Source: an uncultured Prevotella sp.
GTDB taxonomy: Bacteria > Bacteroidota > Bacteroidia > Bacteroidales > Bacteroidaceae
Direction: 5' to 3'
Length of the DNA stretch: 26,188 bases
Assembly (NCBI GenBank): GCA_934120735.1
Contig: CAKOVA010000029.1
Span: 1-26,188 of the forward strand
Positions 22,945 to 26,188 of the stretch are shown piece after piece; position 1 is the stretch's first letter, and every line of letters starts with the position of its first letter. A program made the translations under genes and the position numbers. Below the pieces are notes generated by a model. The model searched no databases and was not told the origin of the DNA. It worked only from the letters and a program-made list of their open reading frames with translations.

Positions 22945-24006
22945 ATGGAAAAGAAACAAGGAATTGGATTTTTTGAAAAATACCTGACTATCTGGGTTGC
23001 CTTATGCATCATTATTGGAATTGCCGTGGGACAATGGCTTCCGGCAATTCCGCAAACATTAAGCAAATTTGAATATGCCAACGTGTCTATACCCGTGGCA
23101 ATCCTGATTTGGTTAATGATTTATCCGATGATGCTAAAAGTAGATTTTCAAAGTGTTAAGAATGTCGGCAAGCGTCCGAAAGGAATAATAGTCACTTGCA
23201 TTACAAATTGGCTGATAAAGCCATTTACCATGTTCGGAATAGCTTATTTGTTCTTCTATGTGGTTTTCAAAGCCTTTATACCTGCCGGATTAGCCGAAGA
23301 ATATTTAGCCGGGGCGGTATTATTGGGGGCTGCACCTTGTACAGCTATGGTGTTCGTGTGGAGTTACCTTACTAAAGGGGATGCCGCTTATACACTGGTA
23401 CAAGTGGCAGTGAACGATTTAATCATATTGGTAGCGTATGCCCCTATCGTAGCTTTCTTGCTGGGAGTTGGCGGCGTATCTATCCCGTGGAACACTCTGT
23501 TGCTATCCGTAGGCCTGTTTGTTGTGATACCACTTGCTGCCGGGGTCATTACCCGAATAATGGTTATCCGCCGCAAAGGTGTGGAGTATTTCAATAACGT
23601 ATTTATTAAGAAATTTGATAATTATACGATAGGTGGATTGCTATTAACGCTTATTATCCTGTTTTCATTTCAAGGAGAAACGATACTGAACAATCCTCTG
23701 CATATCTTCTTGATTGCTGTTCCGCTTGTGTTGCAAACGGTTCTGATATTCTTCGTTGCTTACGGTTGGGCGAAATGGTGGAAATTACCCCATGATGTTG
23801 CCGCACCTGCCGGAATGATTGGGGCAAGTAATTTCTTTGAATTGGCGGTTGCTGTGGCTATTTCTCTGTTTGGTTTACAATCCGGGGCAGCCTTGGCTAC
23901 CGTGGTGGGAGTGTTAGTCGAAGTTCCAGTAATGTTGATGTTAGTAAAGATTGCTAATAAGACTCGTCATTATTTCGTGAAAACAAATCATTCTTCATCG
24001 CTTTAA
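22945..24006 (+). CDS. acr3: Arsenite efflux permease Acr3
   Basis: This 353-residue protein is an Acr3-type arsenite transporter of the BASS superfamily, with about ten membrane spans. The conserved cysteine is at residue 132 (GAAPCTAMVFVWSYL) and the conserved glutamate at 299 (GASNFFELAVA), both in the known substrate pathway. Other family landmarks are IWLMIYPMMLKVDF and VNDLIILVAYAPI. It can work as a secondary transporter, and may be energised by the co-encoded ArsA. It is the last gene of the ars run. No terminator is seen before the candidate IS end 13 bp further on, which suggests the original 3' flank has been lost. Confidence 0.95.
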   Translation: MEKKQGIGFFEKYLTIWVALCIIIGIAVGQWLPAIPQTLSKFEYANVSIPVAILIWLMIYPMMLKVDFQSVKNVGKRPKGIIVTCITNWLIKPFTMFGIAYLFFYVVFKAFIPAGLAEEYLAGAVLLGAAPCTAMVFVWSYLTKGDAAYTLVQVAVNDLIILVAYAPIVAFLLGVGGVSIPWNTLLLSVGLFVVIPLAAGVITRIMVIRRKGVEYFNNVFIKKFDNYTIGGLLLTLIILFSFQGETILNNPLHIFLIAVPLVLQTVLIFFVAYGWAKWWKLPHDVAAPAGMIGASNFFELAVAVAISLFGLQSGAALATVVGVLVEVPVMLMLVKIANKTRHYFVKTNHSSSL

Positions 24007-24019
24007 CTCTTGTGTTAGT

Positions 24020-24036
24020 TAGTCGACCCTTGAAAA
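24020..24036 (-). repeat. Right candidate IS end (inverted repeat)
   Basis: TAGTCGACCCTTGAAAA on the plus strand. Its reverse complement matches 18487-18503 at 14 of 17 positions. It starts 13 bp after the acr3 stop and is followed by a promoter and a transposase start, as at the left end of an IS. Confidence 0.5.
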
Positions 24037-24079
24037 CTATTCAACCATCTGGTTATCAACAAAATAATCGTTTGCAAAC

Positions 24080-24110
24080 TTGCATGTTTCTACATGGTTT
24101 TGTATTTTTG
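24080..24110 (+). promoter_or_regulatory. Promoter of the right IS remnant
   Basis: TTG (24080-24082), a 20-nt spacer and TATTTTTG (24103-24110) fit the Bacteroidota consensus. The predicted start is near 24117, about 19 nt before the ATG at 24136. This is the expected layout for transposase expression. Confidence 0.6.
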
Positions 24111-24135
24111 CATAGTAAAACTTTGCAAACTAACG

Positions 24136-24315
24136 ATGTACAAATCTCCATCAAAAAGTATGTCAGGCATCATTATTTTGGTATCTTGAGGCAATGCTCT
24201 CCCCAAGAACTCCCTGTACAAGTTAGCCACTCTGAACGATTTGAATGTGTTTAAGCCGCTAAACACAAATCATGATTCCGGACACGCCAAAATTTGGCAA
24301 GTATCTGCATTGTAG
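24136..24315 (+). pseudogene. N-terminal fragment of an IS5-family transposase
   Basis: The frame begins MYKSPSKSMSGIIILVS, hits TGA at 24187-24189, then continues in the same frame as GNALPKNSLYKLATLNDL and NVFKPLN to a TAG at 24313-24315. The pattern of a short polar start and then LPKNSLYKLAxxxDxxVF resembles the N-terminal region of Bacteroidota IS5-type transposases, where the element 'L-P-x-x-x-L-Y-x-L-A' precedes the first conserved tryptophan region. Together with the upstream promoter and IS end this reads as a broken transposase 5' half. The 3' half is missing, and a different frame takes over near 24272. Confidence 0.5.
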
Positions 24316-24496
24316 CGTCCCTACGGTCTGCCGTCTCGTCAAGAATGGAAAAATTGAAGCTGCCACACGCAGAATAGAAGCAACTTATTAGTTTAACAAA
24401 AGAACCATCAAGCAACTGATGAGAATTGACAATGAAGGGCAAAGTAATTCCTGTCTTCTTGCAAAAAACGAAATAAAATCAGTATATTTGCAGTAA
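24272..24496 (+). pseudogene. Excisionase/HTH_17-like DNA-binding gene with in-frame amber stop
   Basis: From ATG 24272 the frame reads 39 codons, meets TAG (24389-24391), and continues 34 more codons in the same frame to TAA (24494-24496). The first part contains GKYLHCSVPTVCRLVKNGKI, close to the MerR-like helix-turn-helix of excisionases and HTH_17 proteins. The part after the stop begins FNKRTIKQLMRID, fitting the 'aromatic-F-x-x-x-x-I-x-x-L' strand-helix that normally follows. A single change of a tyrosine codon to TAG would explain the break. Such proteins are common on integrative elements. The promoter of hipB lies at the 3' end of this frame. Loss of function is inferred. Confidence 0.5.
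24459..24490 (+). promoter_or_regulatory. Predicted hipBA promoter
   Basis: TTG (24459-24461), a 21-nt spacer and TATATTTG (24483-24490) fit the consensus. The expected start near 24497 falls inside the first of two repeated operator-like boxes, leaving a leader of about 60 nt. Confidence 0.65.
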
Positions 24497-24554
24497 CTAA
24501 TACAATAGTTATTAAATAGCGATATTAAATATAACCACTAATACAGCAGTTACT
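24494..24554 (+). promoter_or_regulatory. Two repeated boxes upstream of hipB, likely antitoxin operators
   Basis: ACTAATACAATAGTTATT (24496-24513) and ACTAATACAGCAGTTACT (24537-24554) are 15/18 identical and 41 bp apart, about four helical turns. The first also contains TAACTA-N6-TAGTTA (24494-24511), a perfect inverted repeat. One box covers the predicted transcription start and the other ends 3 bp before the hipB ATG. HipB dimers typically bind such multiple sites. Confidence 0.6.
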
Positions 24555-24557
24555 ATA

Positions 24558-24872
24558 ATGTACATTTTTGAACCTATATCAACAGAAGACATCCTCAAAC
24601 GACTGTCAAGTAACTGCCGATTACGTCGGCTGGAAAAGAACATCTCACAGAAAGCATTGGCAGAGACAAGTGACGTACCACTGTCCACGATACAGCGGTT
24701 TGAGCATACTGGGGTGATTTCCCTTACCAGCTTCGTGAAGATTGTCCGTGTACTGGGCTATGCGGACGATATGATGGAGTTGATAGGAAAGCCCAAGTAT
24801 TCAAGCCTTGACGAAATGATTCGGATAAACAAGAACAAAAACAGAAAGCGAGGAACCGATGAGAGCGTTTGA
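24558..24872 (+). CDS. hipB: HipB-type antitoxin, XRE family HTH
   Basis: This 104-residue protein is a Cro/XRE-type DNA-binding antitoxin. The helix-turn-helix spans about residues 18-75 (SQKALAETSDVPLSTIQRFE), followed by the VRVLGYADDMMELIG helix. A 15-residue N-terminal arm and a basic tail (NKNKNRKR) flank it. HipB proteins bind HipA and repress the operon. The ATG at 24558 lies just past the second operator-like box. Its 3' end overlaps the hipA start by 14 bp, a coupling typical of toxin-antitoxin pairs and the strongest argument for the pairing. No protease-degradation tag is evident beyond the polar tail. Confidence 0.87.
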   Translation: MYIFEPISTEDILKRLSSNCRLRRLEKNISQKALAETSDVPLSTIQRFEHTGVISLTSFVKIVRVLGYADDMMELIGKPKYSSLDEMIRINKNKNRKRGTDESV

Positions 24873-26004
24873 GTCCTTGAAAGTGTTGTATCACGGACGC
24901 CTGGTTGGAAGACTGACTACGGGAGTCAACGATACCTGTCTTTTTCAGTATGACAGGGAATGGCTTGACACTGGTTTTTCCATATCACCATTAAAACTGC
25001 CGTTGAAGCCGGATTTGTTCGAGGCCGACTATCTGCCTTTCCAAGGCAACTTCGGTGTGTTTGAGGACTGCTTACCCGGAGGCTATGGCGAATACATGCT
25101 ACAGAAGAATTTAAAGAAGCAAGGCATCAACTACTATGGCCTTAACACTTTGCAAAAATTGAGCATCGTTGGTTCATCCGGCATGGGTGCCATGTGCTAC
25201 GTCCCAGACAACAAAATTACAACGTCGCAAGATATCGTCGACCTTGATGCGGTGCAGCAGGCAGCCACGGACATCCTGTCGGGCAAGACAGATAAAAATG
25301 CAGGCATGCTATACGCCCACAGCGGAAACTCAGGAGGTGTACGCCCCAAGATACTCTTGTGGGAAGATGGGCGTGGATGGATTGTCAAGTTCCGTCACCT
25401 CAACGATCCCATAGAGTCGGGAATCATAGAATTCATGTACAACCAAGCTGCCAAGGAAGCAGGCATCACCGTACCACGGTTCAAGCTCTTCAATGGTAGA
25501 TATTTTGGCGAGGAACGTTTCGACCAGACTCCCGATGGCGAGCGCATCCACATGGTTACAGCCAGTGGATTGCTCAACGAAAGTATCAACCCACCCAAGA
25601 TGGACTATAAAACGTTGCTCGCATTGACAGGCTATATCACGCAAGATCCCATGGAGGTGGAACAGCAATTCCGAAGGATGGCGTTCAACTACTATGCGGA
25701 GAATTTCGACGATCATGCGCGGAATTTCTCCTTTCTCTATATTAATGGAAAGTGGAAACTCTCCCCTGCATACGACATGACCCATGACAGCCCTTTAGGC
25801 CAGCATGCCTCCACGGTCTGTTTCAAAACAAATCCCACTGAAGAAGATTTTATTGAGGTGGGGATGTCCGTTCAGATGACACGAAAACTTTGTTCTGACA
25901 TCATCGAAGAAGTGAAACCCATCGGTCAACAACTTGTTAGAAAACTGAAAGAGAAAAACTACTGCATGGTTGGATTCATACAGAAGTATTTTGAACAGAT
26001 TTGA
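24859..26004 (+). CDS. hipA: HipA-type toxin, serine/threonine kinase
   Basis: This 381-residue protein is a HipA-family kinase toxin. In Escherichia coli HipA inactivates glutamyl-tRNA synthetase by phosphorylation; the target here is unknown. Residues 1-115 carry the HipA N-subdomain, with LPPxx-like LPGGYGEYML and a SSGMGAMCY turn. The kinase part shows a glycine-rich HSGNSGGVRPK loop (154-164) and a VKF lysine (177). The catalytic DDHARNFSF segment lies near 284-292 and the metal-binding AYDMT near 304-308. The usual GN before the catalytic aspartates is EN here. Length is shorter than the 440 residues of E. coli HipA. It overlaps hipB by 14 bp, so the pair is translationally coupled. Confidence 0.9.
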   Translation: MRAFESLKVLYHGRLVGRLTTGVNDTCLFQYDREWLDTGFSISPLKLPLKPDLFEADYLPFQGNFGVFEDCLPGGYGEYMLQKNLKKQGINYYGLNTLQKLSIVGSSGMGAMCYVPDNKITTSQDIVDLDAVQQAATDILSGKTDKNAGMLYAHSGNSGGVRPKILLWEDGRGWIVKFRHLNDPIESGIIEFMYNQAAKEAGITVPRFKLFNGRYFGEERFDQTPDGERIHMVTASGLLNESINPPKMDYKTLLALTGYITQDPMEVEQQFRRMAFNYYAENFDDHARNFSFLYINGKWKLSPAYDMTHDSPLGQHASTVCFKTNPTEEDFIEVGMSVQMTRKLCSDIIEEVKPIGQQLVRKLKEKNYCMVGFIQKYFEQI

Positions 26005-26102
26005 TGTTACCTTGACCAGTTGGCAAGCATGGAATTATATGGCATTTATTGTGATTTTGATGAAAAAAGTGAAAAAGAGAAAAAAGTCAAGATAAGTTCT
26101 TT

Positions 26103-26188
26103 ATGTCGTTATTCAGACATGCGCTGATTAATTCCAACAAGAAGAAATTTCTGAAGACAATTCGGTACGAATTGCTATCAACGCCAGC
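26103..26188 (+). CDS. Possible partial gene at the right edge
   Basis: From ATG 26103 a frame of 28 codons stays open to the window edge: MSLFRHALINSNKKKFLKT, then basic/polar residues. I do not recognise the family. It lies about 100 bp past the hipA stop, in A/T-rich DNA with no clear promoter. Open length is too short to be certain it is a gene. Confidence 0.25.
   Translation, partial: MSLFRHALINSNKKKFLKTIRYELLSTP

Larger units (their letters stand above)
18297..24315. mobile_element. Putative decayed composite transposon carrying the ars cassette
   Basis: On the left, a C-terminal transposase fragment is followed about 60 bp later by a candidate IS end (18487-18503). On the right, acr3 is followed by the inverted counterpart of that end (24020-24036), an IS-type promoter and an N-terminal transposase fragment (24136-24315). 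Both fragments are on the plus strand. They fit the inner halves of two direct-oriented IS copies whose outer parts have been lost. The eight ars genes fill the space between. This is inference from arrangement. Confidence 0.45.

Noticed and set aside
24012..24254. 80-codon plus-strand frame after acr3
   Set aside because: It runs through the candidate IS end and promoter in a different frame from the transposase-like fragment, and its product has no recognisable feature.
1..26188. tRNA or rRNA genes
   Set aside because: I looked in the intergenic stretches and saw no cloverleaf-like arms, CCA ends or conserved rRNA segments.

Overview
The window looks like a chromosomal segment of a Bacteroidota bacterium, most likely Prevotella or a close relative in the Bacteroidales. 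Three things point there. Most genes lack Shine-Dalgarno sites. Promoters repeatedly match the Bacteroidota pattern TTTG / 19-21 bp / TAnnTTTG. The housekeeping proteins (six-domain S1, GT3-type glycogen synthase, PheT, LepA) have Bacteroidales-type sequences. The genus is inferred from recall, not from a search.

Layout. (1) 1-2440: rpsA on the minus strand, with a strong terminator and a promoter. (2) 2440-3250: a long non-coding stretch holding a degenerate array with an exact 22-bp period, a 12-bp palindrome and a DnaA-box-like site. (3) 3175-4025: a hicA-hicB toxin-antitoxin operon on the minus strand, with a promoter bracketed by an 11-bp inverted repeat. (4) 4203-6215: a DUF389 membrane protein convergent with a small secreted protein. 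(5) 6362-10720: a two-gene glycogen operon (GT3 glycogen synthase, then GT35 alpha-glucan phosphorylase) with promoter and terminator. (6) 10819-17450: core genes pheT, yebC-type regulator, lepA and a Crp/Fnr regulator, with one lipoprotein on the minus strand. (7) 17479-18291: a secreted protein with a carboxypeptidase-regulatory-like domain. (8) 18297-24315: an arsenic-resistance cassette bracketed by insertion-sequence debris. (9) 24272-26004: a broken excisionase-like gene and a hipB-hipA toxin-antitoxin pair. A partial frame runs off the right edge.

The arsenic cassette reads arsR | arsE arsF arsG arsD arsA arsC acr3. ArsR appears to repress its own promoter through an operator overlapping the -7 box. 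A terminator that includes the arsR stop codon follows, then a second copy of the same operator in front of arsE. ArsC would reduce arsenate to arsenite, ArsD would hand arsenite to the ArsA ATPase, and Acr3 would export it. ArsE, ArsF and ArsG are the Bacteroides-type accessory set linked to aromatic arsenicals. Their cysteine pairs (cytosolic CxxC, membrane CP...CP, exported lipoprotein CxxC) also resemble a DsbD-like electron relay.

The most notable inference is that the cassette is the core of a decayed composite transposon. A C-terminal IS5-family transposase fragment and an outward IS end lie on its left. A matching inverted IS end, an IS-type promoter and an N-terminal transposase fragment lie on its right. 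The arsenic genes themselves belong to known families. The less described material is the 22-bp phased array, the operator architecture and the cassette boundaries.
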